A stretch of DNA of 64,000 bases from Neptunomonas japonica JAMM 1380 (lineage in GTDB: Bacteria; Pseudomonadota; Gammaproteobacteria; Pseudomonadales; Balneatricaceae): positions 992,001 to 1,056,000 of the forward strand of contig NZ_AP014546.1 of the NCBI RefSeq assembly GCF_016592555.1. Direction: 5' to 3'. Below are positions 30,178 through 39,444 of the stretch, piece after piece (the first letter of the stretch is position 1; every line of letters begins with the position of its first letter). The translations under genes and the position numbers were made by a program. A model generated the notes under the pieces. The model was not told the origin of the DNA, did not search any database, and saw only the letters and a program-made list of their open reading frames with translations.

Positions 30178-31521
30178 CTAGATGCTATCTTTTAATGAAT
30201 CACCACGGCCAACAGCGTAATACATTAAGCCTGCTTTTTTAACTTCTTCTGGGTTGTAAAGGTTGCGGCCATCAACAATAACAGGGAAGTTGAGCTTCTC
30301 TTTTAGCCAGCTAAAATCCACTGCACGAAACGCTTTCCACTCAGTACAAATGACTAATGCATCAGCACCTTCGGCGGCGATCTCGCGTGTGCCCACTAGG
30401 GTTAAGTCATCACGCTTGCCATAAATTCTGTGTGTTTCGTTCATGGCCTCAGGGTCGTAGGCAATAACCTTGGCGCCGGCTTCCCAGAGTGACTCCATTA
30501 ATACGCGGCTTGGTGCTGCGCGCATATCATCGGTATTGGGTTTAAATGATAAGCCCCACAATGCAATGGTTTTGCCTGCAAGGTCGCCATCAAAAGCGCG
30601 TTGCAGTTTTGCAAATAAAGTTTCTTTCTGGCGGTAGTTTACGGCTTCAACAGCTTTAAGCAGTTGAGCATCGTAACCAGCAGAGTCGGCGGTGCGTGCG
30701 AGGGCTTGTACATCTTTAGGAAAGCAAGAGCCACCGTAGCCGCAGCCAGGATAGATAAACTGATAACCAATACGTGGGTCAGAACCAATACCTAAGCGTA
30801 CCTGTTCAACATCAACGTTAAGATGTTCAGCTAATTGAGACATCTCATTCATAAAGCTAATCTTAGTTGCCAGCATGGCGTTGGCGGCATATTTGGTTAG
30901 CTCTGCAGCGCGAACATCCATAAAAATTAATTTGTCATGGTTGCGGTTATAAGGCCCATAACATTCATGCATTAACTCGCATACTTGCTCAGAATCGGTG
31001 CCCACAACAATACGTGAAGGCTTGCTGAAATCTTCAATGGCAGCACCTTCTTTTAAAAACTCGGGGTTAGAGCAAACAGCGTAATCTGTTTGGTAATCGC
31101 GTTCTGCTAGGACACCAGCAATAGCGATATTAACTTTATCGGCAGTGCCAACAGGCACGGTAGACTTATCAATAATGACTTTATAGCCGTCCATATGCTG
31201 GCCAATAGTCTTGGCAACCGCTAACACATATTGTAAGTCGGCAGAGCCGTCTTCATCAGGAGGAGTGCCTACCGCAATAAACTGTAGCGTACCGTGTTTA
31301 ACGGCTGTTTCTGCATCGGTTGTAAAGTTAAGGCGGCCTTCTTTATGGTTGCGCACAACCATGGGCTCAAGACCCGGCTCGTAGATGGGAATAATGCCGT
31401 TTTTAAGCCCTTCAATCTTGTCTTCATCAATATCGACACAAAGTACATCGTGACCCACATCAGCCAAACATGTACCAGTCACCAAGCCCACGTAGCCAGT
31501 ACCAAATACTGTAATCTTCAT
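30178..31521 (-). CDS. ugd: UDP-glucose 6-dehydrogenase
   Basis: Ugd oxidises UDP-glucose to UDP-glucuronate with two NAD+. The 447-residue protein has an intact catalytic set: Rossmann [10 protein letters not shown], Thr121 in KSTVPVGT, Glu154/Glu158 in [10 protein letters not shown], Lys210 and Asn214 in [10 protein letters not shown], and Cys266/Asp270 in GGSCFPKD. It supplies glucuronate for the polysaccharide. It is on the minus strand, 56 bases downstream of the O-antigen ligase-like gene with which it is probably cotranscribed. A second, degenerate paralogue lies at 50430-51698. Confidence 0.96.
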   Translation of the reverse strand: MKITVFGTGYVGLVTGTCLADVGHDVLCVDIDEDKIEGLKNGIIPIYEPGLEPMVVRNHKEGRLNFTTDAETAVKHGTLQFIAVGTPPDEDGSADLQYVLAVAKTIGQHMDGYKVIIDKSTVPVGTADKVNIAIAGVLAERDYQTDYAVCSNPEFLKEGAAIEDFSKPSRIVVGTDSEQVCELMHECYGPYNRNHDKLIFMDVRAAELTKYAANAMLATKISFMNEMSQLAEHLNVDVEQVRLGIGSDPRIGYQFIYPGCGYGGSCFPKDVQALARTADSAGYDAQLLKAVEAVNYRQKETLFAKLQRAFDGDLAGKTIALWGLSFKPNTDDMRAAPSRVLMESLWEAGAKVIAYDPEAMNETHRIYGKRDDLTLVGTREIAAEGADALVICTEWKAFRAVDFSWLKEKLNFPVIVDGRNLYNPEEVKKAGLMYYAVGRGDSLKDSI

Positions 31522-31577
31522 GAAAGACTATTCCTGAAAAATAAAATGATTATACCGAAAAAACATAAGGGATGCTT

Positions 31578-32921
31578 TTAACGATTAACGACAGTGTTAG
31601 GCCCTTTTTGTGGCTTAAAATATAAAGAGATCCAGCCAAAAGCCAGTATCAACATAAAGGACGCAGCGTTAGCGGGTATTTGCAAATTAAAGTCGACAGT
31701 TGCATGTAGCCCCATGGCGATCATCGACATTAAGCAGCCGAATGAGAGCCCCCTCATCAGAGGGCTTTTACGCATCCATTGGGCTTTAAGGGCAATAATA
31801 AAAGTTAATAAGGCTGCAATAAGTAGCGGGGTAAAGCCAATGAGACCACGCTCAGTCAAAAACTCTAAATAGTCGTTATGCGCATGGTCAATAAATAGTG
31901 TTATATCTTTTTTTCGTACTTCAGGAAAGGCGGTATAAAAAGTACCGGAGCCTGTTCCCATTAACAGGTTATTGTTAAAAAGCTCAAGGCTATAAAGATC
32001 TACCTCGTCGCGGCTCTCTCTTGTTGCGGTTGTTTGTTCTAGCCTGTCTACCACTTTCTCGATACCAAAAAACGTACCCACAATAAAAACATCAATAACA
32101 AGTAGGCTGGTTAGCAGAATAATGGTTGAGCGCGAAGCACGACGCCCTAATAGCAAAGCAAGAGCGCCGGTAATCATCATGGCAGCAAAAAATGAAGTGT
32201 TGCCCATTCGAGAGTGTGTGAGCACTAAGGCAATGACCATCATAACAAGGGTGATGCGTAGTAGTGCCTTGGTGCCTAGTAAGGCGTTCATCCAGCGCCG
32301 TAGGCGGTTGCGCCAGTTGCCTGATGCAGTTGATTTAAGTGTAGCGATCATCATACCTAAGCCAATAGAAAGGCAAATAACTAGGTAGCCAGCGAGGTGG
32401 TTTCTGTTTATGAATGTGCCAGTCGCAACGCCGTTGTAACTGTCTTTATGGGTGAAGAAACCAAACTCGGTACCGGTTAAGGTCATTAGGCTGCCATAAA
32501 TTGCTTGGAATAGGCCGCATGCAATTAATGTATAGGCGGCAAGTTTTATACGTTTGTGGCTATTAAGAAGCGCCAGAGACAGTGTGAAAAAAGCAATTAA
32601 AGCAAAGCTGAGCAGTGTTTGCTGTTGTGATCTAAAGGGCTCTACAGAAAGCGATAAACCGGGTATTGCCTGGAACGTGCTGGCAAACGCAGCCAAAAGA
32701 AGTAGGGCAATGGCTGGCCATGCTTTGCGCAATGGTCTGGAGCTACTAACGCGCTGATGCAGAAAAAGAAAACACCAGTATGAAAGTAGTAAGAGGGCGG
32801 CCGCACTAAAAAAAGCTAATGACCACAATCTATTGCTGCCCATCGGGAGAGGAAGCCAAACCAATAACCCTAAAAAAGCGTAAAAAATAGAGTTGTCTGC
32901 TGTGGAGTGGGGTTTGTCCAT
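31578..32921 (-). CDS. O-antigen ligase / Wzy_C family membrane protein
   Basis: A 447-residue integral membrane protein with roughly 11-12 hydrophobic segments and a large periplasmic loop with the Wzy_C-type motif HAHNDYLEFLTERGLIG (about residues 341-357). Members of this family either join lipid-linked O-antigen to lipid A (WaaL), polymerise repeat units (Wzy), or attach glycans to proteins; sequence alone does not separate these. It shares the minus strand with ugd. Because the Wzy gene at 35933 is frameshifted in this sequence, this protein could be the working polymerase; that is a hypothesis. Confidence 0.85.
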   Translation of the reverse strand: MDKPHSTADNSIFYAFLGLLVWLPLPMGSNRLWSLAFFSAAALLLLSYWCFLFLHQRVSSSRPLRKAWPAIALLLLAAFASTFQAIPGLSLSVEPFRSQQQTLLSFALIAFFTLSLALLNSHKRIKLAAYTLIACGLFQAIYGSLMTLTGTEFGFFTHKDSYNGVATGTFINRNHLAGYLVICLSIGLGMMIATLKSTASGNWRNRLRRWMNALLGTKALLRITLVMMVIALVLTHSRMGNTSFFAAMMITGALALLLGRRASRSTIILLTSLLVIDVFIVGTFFGIEKVVDRLEQTTATRESRDEVDLYSLELFNNNLLMGTGSGTFYTAFPEVRKKDITLFIDHAHNDYLEFLTERGLIGFTPLLIAALLTFIIALKAQWMRKSPLMRGLSFGCLMSMIAMGLHATVDFNLQIPANAASFMLILAFGWISLYFKPQKGPNTVVNR

Positions 32922-33004
32922 AAATGCCTAAAGCCTAATATCATCAATAAATTAGGCATAATCTAAACCAGTGATAACTGGGTGGGTTCGTAATAAACAA
33001 TCAT

Positions 33005-33029
33005 AAAAAAAGGCATCCTTAAGATGCCT
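33005..33029 (-). terminator. intrinsic terminator of the small secreted-protein gene
   Basis: On the minus strand, AGGCATC / GATGCCT forms a 7-bp stem with a 5-base loop followed by a run of Ts, 21 bases past the stop codon of the gene at 33050. Confidence 0.9.
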
Positions 33030-33049
33030 CTAATTGGTTTAGCTAATAC

Positions 33050-33595
33050 TTAGCTTGGGCTGGCGTTACCGCCGCCGCCACCGCCGGCATTAGAACCGAA
33101 AGGTGGAGGAGTAACAGGGCGGCCTCTTTGGCCTGGAGCAATGTTCAGCCCTGGCGCTTGTGGGTTACCGGCGGCTGTAGCTTCAAGCAACGTAGTCGGA
33201 TCTTGCCCGGCTTCTAATGCAGAGGCTAAAAGCTCATCATTAGGTACGCCTAACTCTTGCATACGAGAGAAAACAGCAGGTGCTTGCTCTGGTGCGCATT
33301 GCATTGCAGATGTAGCAACAGCAGAGCTAGGTAAGCCACTAGCAATAGCAAATTCAGCAAGAGAGGCCGCATTGGCAGGTTCTAATGTGACAGCAGAACA
33401 TACTGCTTCTGCACCTAAACCGCTGTTAGACGCGATAACCGAACCAAGAATACTCTCAACGCTAGAGCCTTGTGCTTGAGCATTAGAAAAAATGCTGGCC
33501 ATAGGTTGCCCAGTTTCTAGATCGGAAGCTACATCAGCGAAGGCAGAAGTAAACGGTAAAATCCCTACCACAACACCTAGTAATAGTCGGCGCAT
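33050..33595 (-). CDS. hypothetical secreted alanine-rich protein with Gly-rich tail
   Basis: A 181-residue protein with a clear Sec signal peptide (cleavage after SAFA, about residue 20). The mature part (about 21-145) is Ala-rich and looks like repeated short helical hairpins, with recurring segments such as LAEFAIASGLPSSAVATSAM and LLASALEAGQDPTTLLEATA. It has two cysteines (in EAVCSAV and MQCAPEQ), which could form a disulfide in the periplasm. The end is Pro- and Gly-rich (FGSNAGGGGGGNASPS). An AAGGAG site precedes the ATG and a terminator follows, so it is a single-gene unit divergent from the sugar-transferase gene. I do not recognise a family. Confidence 0.75.
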   Translation of the reverse strand: MRRLLLGVVVGILPFTSAFADVASDLETGQPMASIFSNAQAQGSSVESILGSVIASNSGLGAEAVCSAVTLEPANAASLAEFAIASGLPSSAVATSAMQCAPEQAPAVFSRMQELGVPNDELLASALEAGQDPTTLLEATAAGNPQAPGLNIAPGQRGRPVTPPPFGSNAGGGGGGNASPS

Positions 33596-33859
33596 TGCAT
33601 GCTCCTTGCAAAATCAATTAAATGAAAGATGAGTCGGAATGCTAACAAGCTTATAACCTAGATGCAAAGAAAAACTGATCAAATGTTGCACAGCAGCAAC
33701 CGAGTGCATTATGATAGCGCTAATTGAAAACATTTGTTTAATTTAGACTGTCGCTTAAAATAGCATAGTACAAATATTAAATATTTGTTGATACTGAAAT
33801 AGAGTTGTCACGCTGCTTCAGTAAAATGGAATAATTAGAAGTTTTTAGGGATGAGAGCG

Positions 33860-35305
33860 ATGGATTTTAGTCTACATCAATCACCTGCGCCATCTATACA
33901 GCGTGGCCGTCGTTTATTGCGAAATCACCAAACGCTTATGTTTTGGATACAGTTGTTCGCAGACCTGTTTATGGTTACAGGCTCCTTAGCTGTACTCACT
34001 TTTGTTAAATTGCAAAGCATCCCTGCTCACTATCGTTTTTTAGCCATTATTACGGTATTGGCACTTTTTGCCATTTACTCTGCGCGTGGTGTGTATCGAC
34101 GCTCGTCTAGCCAGTGGCGCCTAATGGGGCGTGTAACAGCGGCGTGGTGTTTTTTGTTATTAATTTTATTGTTGTTAGGCTTTTTAACAAAAACTACAGA
34201 GATGTTCTCGCGCCAAGTATTAATTTTATGGGTGCCAACGGCGCTTGGGCTGCAATTGTTTAACCATCTCTGCTTAAATAAAGCGATTAAGCATTACAAC
34301 GACCGCTCAACACAACAGCTCCCTGTTTTAGTCATTGGCGATGGAGCCATCGCGCAGCACCTTGCTAAAAGCCTAATGGAAAATCGTTGGTTGCCAGATC
34401 GTGTTATGGGCATGATAGTGGCTAATAAAGAAACAGCAGACGCTGCGTCGGTAGCGGCCATGCCAGCTCCGATACTGGGTACGCTACTTGAATTAAGATC
34501 AATCATTAAAGAAAGCGGAATCCGGCGTATCTATGTTGCACTGCCGCTAGGTGCATCACAACAAATTGAAAACTTGCATATTGATCTACTGGATATGAAC
34601 GTAGATGTAATATGGGTACCCGATATTTTTGCGCTCAATCTACTTAACCACTCCGTAAGAGAGGTGGCCGGTGTGCCGCTTATATCGCTGAACGAAAGCC
34701 CGCTTACCTCATCGCGAGTGCCTATTGTACTTAAGGGCATAATGGACAGGGTTATTGCTGTGATTGCTTTAGTAGCGTTGTCACCATTATTGCTTGGTAT
34801 TGCTATCGCGGTTAAGCGCTCATCACCCGGGCCGGTATTTTTTAAACAGCAGCGCCATGGGTTTGATGGCAAAATTATCGAGATCTATAAATTCCGCAGT
34901 ATGAAACTCCATGCCGATGCAGATGTAGTGCAGCAAGCAACAAAAGAAGACCCGCGTGTCACTAAAATAGGCAGCTTTATACGTAAATCATCTATCGATG
35001 AGCTACCACAGCTATTTAACGTATTAAATGGAACAATGTCGCTTGTTGGGCCAAGGCCTCATGCGGTATCGCATAATGATTATTACTCAGGCAAGATTGA
35101 TGCCTACCTTGCGCGGCATCGCATTAAACCGGGTATTACGGGGTTAGCACAGGTAAAAGGCTACCGTGGCGAGACTGAAACACTTGATAAAATGCAAAAG
35201 CGCGTAGAGTTTGATTTAGCATATATCAATAATTGGTCATTGGCGTTGGATATTAATATATTAATGAAAACACCGTTGAGCCTAGTGTCAAAAAATATCT
35301 ACTAA
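33860..35305 (+). CDS. undecaprenyl-phosphate sugar-1-phosphate transferase (WcaJ-like)
   Basis: A polyisoprenyl-phosphate hexose-1-phosphate transferase that loads the first sugar, usually glucose-1-P, on undecaprenyl phosphate and so starts repeat-unit synthesis. The 481-residue protein has four N-terminal membrane segments, a Rossmann-like central part (VLVIGDGAIAQHLAKSL), a re-entrant helix near residue 295, and the catalytic domain with IYKFRSM, SSIDELPQLFNVL and MSLVGPRP. ATG 33860 has AGGG at good spacing; ATG 33851 sits directly behind AGGG and is less likely. The 264-base AT-rich gap before it must hold the promoter of the biosynthetic run. Confidence 0.93.
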   Translation: MDFSLHQSPAPSIQRGRRLLRNHQTLMFWIQLFADLFMVTGSLAVLTFVKLQSIPAHYRFLAIITVLALFAIYSARGVYRRSSSQWRLMGRVTAAWCFLLLILLLLGFLTKTTEMFSRQVLILWVPTALGLQLFNHLCLNKAIKHYNDRSTQQLPVLVIGDGAIAQHLAKSLMENRWLPDRVMGMIVANKETADAASVAAMPAPILGTLLELRSIIKESGIRRIYVALPLGASQQIENLHIDLLDMNVDVIWVPDIFALNLLNHSVREVAGVPLISLNESPLTSSRVPIVLKGIMDRVIAVIALVALSPLLLGIAIAVKRSSPGPVFFKQQRHGFDGKIIEIYKFRSMKLHADADVVQQATKEDPRVTKIGSFIRKSSIDELPQLFNVLNGTMSLVGPRPHAVSHNDYYSGKIDAYLARHRIKPGITGLAQVKGYRGETETLDKMQKRVEFDLAYINNWSLALDINILMKTPLSLVSKNIY

Positions 35306-35384
35306 GAAGTTACGATAAAATAGTCAAGGCCTTTAATAAATATGTTATTTTTTTGTTAGTGTTTTTTTCGTTTCTTTTTTATGT

Positions 35385-35933
35385 ATGACTGTATTCGCTT
35401 ATTTGAATAAAGGGATTTTTTATAGCTATTGTATTTCTGCTAGTGAGAGAAGAGGAATAAAAAAGATAAATTACCTGACAGTTGTTAGCTTGATACTGCT
35501 GGATAGGTCCATGTTAGCTTTATTTCTATATAGATTGAATTATAGATTATCAAAACCCTTGATTGGCCGGGTTATAACAAATTTAGGATATTTTTTAACT
35601 GGAATCGAAATATACTATAATGCAAAAATTGGAGAAAAAGTCCAAATATGGCATGGGCAGGGAACTGTAATAGGACAGAATAGCGTAATAGGTGAGGGCT
35701 GTTTAATTCTACACCAAGTAACATTAGGAAGTGGGTTTGTTGTTATTGAAAGTGGAGTTAAAATCGGTTGCGGTGCAAAGATATTAGGCAATGTTACAAT
35801 TGGTAAATCTTCCGTAATATCCGCAAATGCAGTCGTTACGAAAAATATTGATAAAAGAAGCTTAGTAAAAAGTAATGGCGATGTTGTTATTTTAGAACTA
35901 GAGAAAGAAGTAGTTTTTGGAACAAAACGATAA
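35385..35933 (+). CDS. serine acetyltransferase-like (CysE/LbH) acyltransferase
   Basis: A 182-residue protein whose C-terminal two thirds is a left-handed beta-helix with hexapeptide repeats: TGIEIYYNAKIGEKVQIWHGQGTVIGQNSVIGEG, LHQVTLGS, then GAKILGNVTIGKSSVISANAVV. The set of motifs is that of the serine acetyltransferase group, which in polysaccharide loci usually O-acetylates a sugar. Unlike housekeeping CysE the N-terminal helical domain is short. The start is uncertain: ATG 35385 lacks a clear ribosome site, and ATG 35511 (MLALFLYRLNYRL) is a plausible alternative. Its stop overlaps the next start (TAATG). Confidence 0.82.
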   Translation: MTVFAYLNKGIFYSYCISASERRGIKKINYLTVVSLILLDRSMLALFLYRLNYRLSKPLIGRVITNLGYFLTGIEIYYNAKIGEKVQIWHGQGTVIGQNSVIGEGCLILHQVTLGSGFVVIESGVKIGCGAKILGNVTIGKSSVISANAVVTKNIDKRSLVKSNGDVVILELEKEVVFGTKR

Positions 35934-37071
35934 TGAGGTTCGTTAGCTTTTCATGTAAATACATATACCTAATATACTTAGTTATTTTTGCCGTATTAGG
36001 ACGTGCATTAAGAGAATATGATTTAGATTACGCAGCCGCTATGCTTTTAATAATCTTAAGTATAGCTTTTCTTCCTTTTTTCAAAAACAAATTCACTAGC
36101 TATGACCTTCTTTGGATACCTGCATTCTTTATTGCTATTTGGTATTGCATTGTATATTCAGTAGATGTTGGTCTGCCAGCAGACCCTATTATTCAATCTT
36201 TAATTTTTTTATGCCAATAACTAGCTTAATGACAAGGAATATAAAACTAAAATCATTTCAAGCATCAAAACTTTGTTTCTTTTTACTTTTGCTGTGTTTG
36301 ATTGGAATGCTCCCATTTTATAAAGAGTTAGCATTTGCATTGACTAGCTCACATGAAAGGGCCCGATTTCATACGTATTTTTCAATATCAATATGCTTTG
36401 TTATGTTCGCTTTTTTGCTGTCAGGGTGGGTTTCTGGAAAAGTTAAAGTAGTATCTTCATTAATAATAATAATAATATTTTCGGGCGCTGCAGCACATCG
36501 GTCAATGTACTTGGCTTTTTGTGTGCAAATTTTATATTGGATTACAATTAATGGCAATATTAAAGCTCTTTATCGACCTTTGGCCGCAGTTTTTATTGGT
36601 TTCATTGTTATTATCTTCACAGATTTTGGTAATGTGATAATGAGTAAGTTTATTGATTCGTATTCTGGAGGTGATGGTAACACGGAGTCTAGATTGTTTT
36701 ATTATAAATCAATATTTATAAATTCGTTTGAAGATTTTTTTGGTGTTGGTTTTGGTGAATACTTCAAATATGGTTTAGATTCTAAAGGAGAGTCGGTATC
36801 CTATGCTCTGCAGCATAATTCATACTTAAGTTATTTGTATTTTTTAGGATGGGTTCCATTTGTCTTTGTAGTGTATTTTACTTTTAAATTATTTTCTAGA
36901 GGAGTAAATGTAAATGCTGACTCTAAAGTATATTTGACAGTGCTTGTTGGTATGAGCTTTTTTTCTATATTAAATGTTTACTTAGAACAGCCAACGTTTG
37001 GTATTCTTTACTGGGCGGTTTTTGGGATTGTTCTGGGTGATTTTAGGCAGTATAAGGCAATAAGGCATTAG
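35933..37071 (+). pseudogene. Wzy-like O-antigen/EPS polymerase, split by a -1 frameshift
   Basis: A polytopic membrane protein in two frames. The first frame (35933-36220) encodes about three membrane segments and stops after PADPIIQSLIFLCQ. The second frame continues as FMPITSLMTRNIKLKS through about eight more segments to 37071, with the family-like periplasmic LQHNSYLSYLYFLGW motif. Joining at the T-run 36204-36210 gives about 379 residues, normal for Wzy. The in-phase heptamer T TTT TTA (36205-36211) is a classical -1 slippery site, with a stop 6 bases later. Options are a real mutation, phase variation, programmed frameshifting, or a homopolymer sequencing error. It overlaps the preceding gene by one base. 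Placement between acetyltransferase and Wzx supports the polymerase role. Confidence 0.78.
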
Positions 37072-37133
37072 CTTTTTCAGTTTTCTAAGTGATATATCAC
37101 ATTTTAATAAGTGTATGATTCAATAGGGTGTTT

Positions 37134-38312
37134 ATGCTGAAAAGTTTTTTTAACTTTTATTTTTTATCATCAATTGGAAATGCTTTTATATCCTTTATTG
37201 TGATTGTTTATTTTTCGTATTATGCAACTAATAAAGAATATGTTCAGCTAGGTGTGTTTTCAGCGGTTCTGGGAATGATGCCTTCGATAATAGGAATGCA
37301 TACAAGAAGTTATTTTATCAGGCAGTCATCCACTAACGATAAAGTCGAAATTGAAGATGTTGATGTTTTAGTATCGACTTTTATATGGATGATTGTATCA
37401 GTAGCTTTTCTAACGTTCGTGCTGATTTTTATTGATCTTTCATTTCTTATTGAAAAAGAGCTAAGTTGGATTGTTTTAATTGTTGGTGTTGGGCAGTGGT
37501 GTCATCTAACAATAGTGGCTGTGTCCCATTCAAAGAATAATGCACGACGCTATTTTTTATTTACAATATATGCGTCAATTGTGTCTGGGTTAGGAGTTAT
37601 TGTACTAGGGCAAATTCATGCTTTGGTTTGGCAAGATCGGGCTTATGCACTTATGTTCGGTTATCTGTTATCAATTATTATTTTTATAACTTGGTATCGT
37701 GAAAGTATAGTAAAAAAAATACGTATTCCGGCCGTTAATTATAAAATTATTAAGTATTCAATTCCTCTTATTCCCTACAGTTTATCAGTATCAGCATTGA
37801 TATTTTTTGAGCGACAAGTCGTAGCTCAAAATTTTGACTCTAGTGTTGCTGCTAGTTATTTGTCACAAGTTCAAATAGTTTTAATTTTTTCAATATTTTT
37901 GGATTCTTTATATAAAAAAATCACCCCTGTTTATTTTTCAACGGGAAATATTGCGTGCTTATATAAAACATCGTTGGTTGCTGTGTGTGCATTTTTTATT
38001 TTTTATTTTATATCACCTTGGATATTTCATTTTGTTTTCCCTGCAACAATGTATTTTAATTCAAATCTTATGTTTTTTATGCTTGTTTCATCTGCAGTAA
38101 TATATATTCTTAAGTTAATATCATTGATTTTCAATTATAAAAGCAAAAACATTTTTCTTTCAGCAGTAGTCATTTTTTCAAATATTTTTACTGTAATGGG
38201 TTTATATTTTTATTCATATGGTTTAGGTGTTATCTCAATACCAATTATTATTTCTGTTTGTAATTTTTTAGCAGTTTTAGTTCTGACTTTTTTTATTTGG
38301 AGACATAAATGA
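37134..38312 (+). CDS. Wzx-like polysaccharide flippase
   Basis: A 392-residue protein with about 12 predicted membrane helices, of the MATE/PST flippase type that moves undecaprenyl-linked repeat units across the inner membrane. Supporting segments are the N-terminal FYFLSSIGNAFISFIV, and IIKYSIPLIPYSLSVSALIFFERQVV at the start of the second half, a hallmark region for this group. ATG 37134 has an AGGG site; a GTG two codons earlier is less likely. The end overlaps the pyruvyl transferase start (ATGA). It is very AT-rich, with A8 and T runs that remain in frame. Confidence 0.85.
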   Translation: MLKSFFNFYFLSSIGNAFISFIVIVYFSYYATNKEYVQLGVFSAVLGMMPSIIGMHTRSYFIRQSSTNDKVEIEDVDVLVSTFIWMIVSVAFLTFVLIFIDLSFLIEKELSWIVLIVGVGQWCHLTIVAVSHSKNNARRYFLFTIYASIVSGLGVIVLGQIHALVWQDRAYALMFGYLLSIIIFITWYRESIVKKIRIPAVNYKIIKYSIPLIPYSLSVSALIFFERQVVAQNFDSSVAASYLSQVQIVLIFSIFLDSLYKKITPVYFSTGNIACLYKTSLVAVCAFFIFYFISPWIFHFVFPATMYFNSNLMFFMLVSSAVIYILKLISLIFNYKSKNIFLSAVVIFSNIFTVMGLYFYSYGLGVISIPIIISVCNFLAVLVLTFFIWRHK

Positions 38313-39444
38313 CAAGGTTGTTGCATGTTGGATTAGCAGAGTGCTCAAATATCGGGGATCAAGCTATAACTGATTGTATAAGGTCAATGCTGTCTGATAT
38401 GAGCGATTATGAATATAAGTTTTTTAGGATTAACTTTAATCATGCCACTTCTAAAAGTGATGGTGTGGTTGAAAAAAATAAAATTAAGGAGGTTTTAAGA
38501 AGTATTCGGGTAATAAAGATTTTATACGATATTTCTTTGCCAGTTATTAAGTGGCGATATTATAAGTCTTTTTACAACGAAGCCAGAAAGTCAGAAAAAA
38601 TACTTATTGGCGGTGGTAATCTCTTGATGGATATAGACTTTATATTTCCTTTACATTTATTGATATTAGTCTTATTAAGTCGTTTGGCAGGAGCAGAGCC
38701 GGCGTTTTTCTTGGCAGGTATTGGTCCTTTAAATAGTAAGTTTGGTAGGTTTTTGGCTAAAAGAATTGCGCTTAGACTTAAATTTTCTATAGTTAGAGAT
38801 GAGCTTTCAAAATCAATATTAGAGAAATACAACCCTAAATTAAAAGTATCTGTTTTGCCTGATCCTGTATTTTTTGCCGAGGAACTTTTAAAGAGTGCAA
38901 AAAAAAATAATAAGACAGATAAATATAGAGTGTTAATTTCAGTCTTTCCTTATGGTAGTAAAAGAGTTTCTCATAATAAGTCGGATAGCGATTCTGATTT
39001 TTACTATTCATTTGTCGCTGATATAGTTAACTACTTCAAAAACAAAAAAATCATAATGTTGATATAGATTTTCTCGTTACGGATATCGTAAGGGATTATG
39101 AGGTAGCACATTACCTAAGAAAGAGTTGTGGAGGTGGTGGAGAAATTATAGCTCCTACTAACTCATTAGAGCTATTAAGTGTAATTAATAGGTACAATTT
39201 TGTTGTAGCAACACGAATGCACGCGGCTATTGGAGCTGCTTGTCTAGGTGTTCCTTTTGTTGCTTTAGCTTGGCAAGATAAATTTAAATATTGTTTTAAA
39301 GAAGTTCAGTTGGAACATCGTATATGTTCACTTAATGAGAAAGACGCTCTTGAAAAATTTGAATCTATAATGAAGATAGAAAAATATTCTCCGGTCATGA
39401 GTTTGAATCAATATTTAAATGATATAGAGAGACTTTTGTCATGA
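38309..39444 (+). pseudogene. polysaccharide pyruvyl transferase, split by a -1 frameshift
   Basis: Pyruvyl transferases add ketal-linked pyruvate to polysaccharide sugars. Frame one (38309-39067) covers residues 1-252, with LHVGLAECSNIGDQAITD, ILIGGGNLLMD and AFFLAGIGPLNSKFG motifs, and stops after NKKIIMLI. The missing C-terminus is in the -1 frame: KNHNVDIDFLVTDIV, then VVATRMHAAIGAACLGVPFV, the conserved C-terminal motif, to 39444. The switch falls at the A-run 39044-39050; joining gives about 378 residues. The phase gives C AAA AAA as a possible slip site. It overlaps its neighbours by ATGA at both ends, which argues that the full-length frame was the ancestral unit. Mutation, phase variation or sequencing error are all possible. 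Confidence 0.82.

Noticed and set aside
38899..38907. A9 tract inside the pyruvyl transferase as the frameshift site
   Set aside because: The conserved sequence continues in the same frame on both sides of A9 (into YRVLISVFPYGS); the frame is lost only at the later A7 tract.
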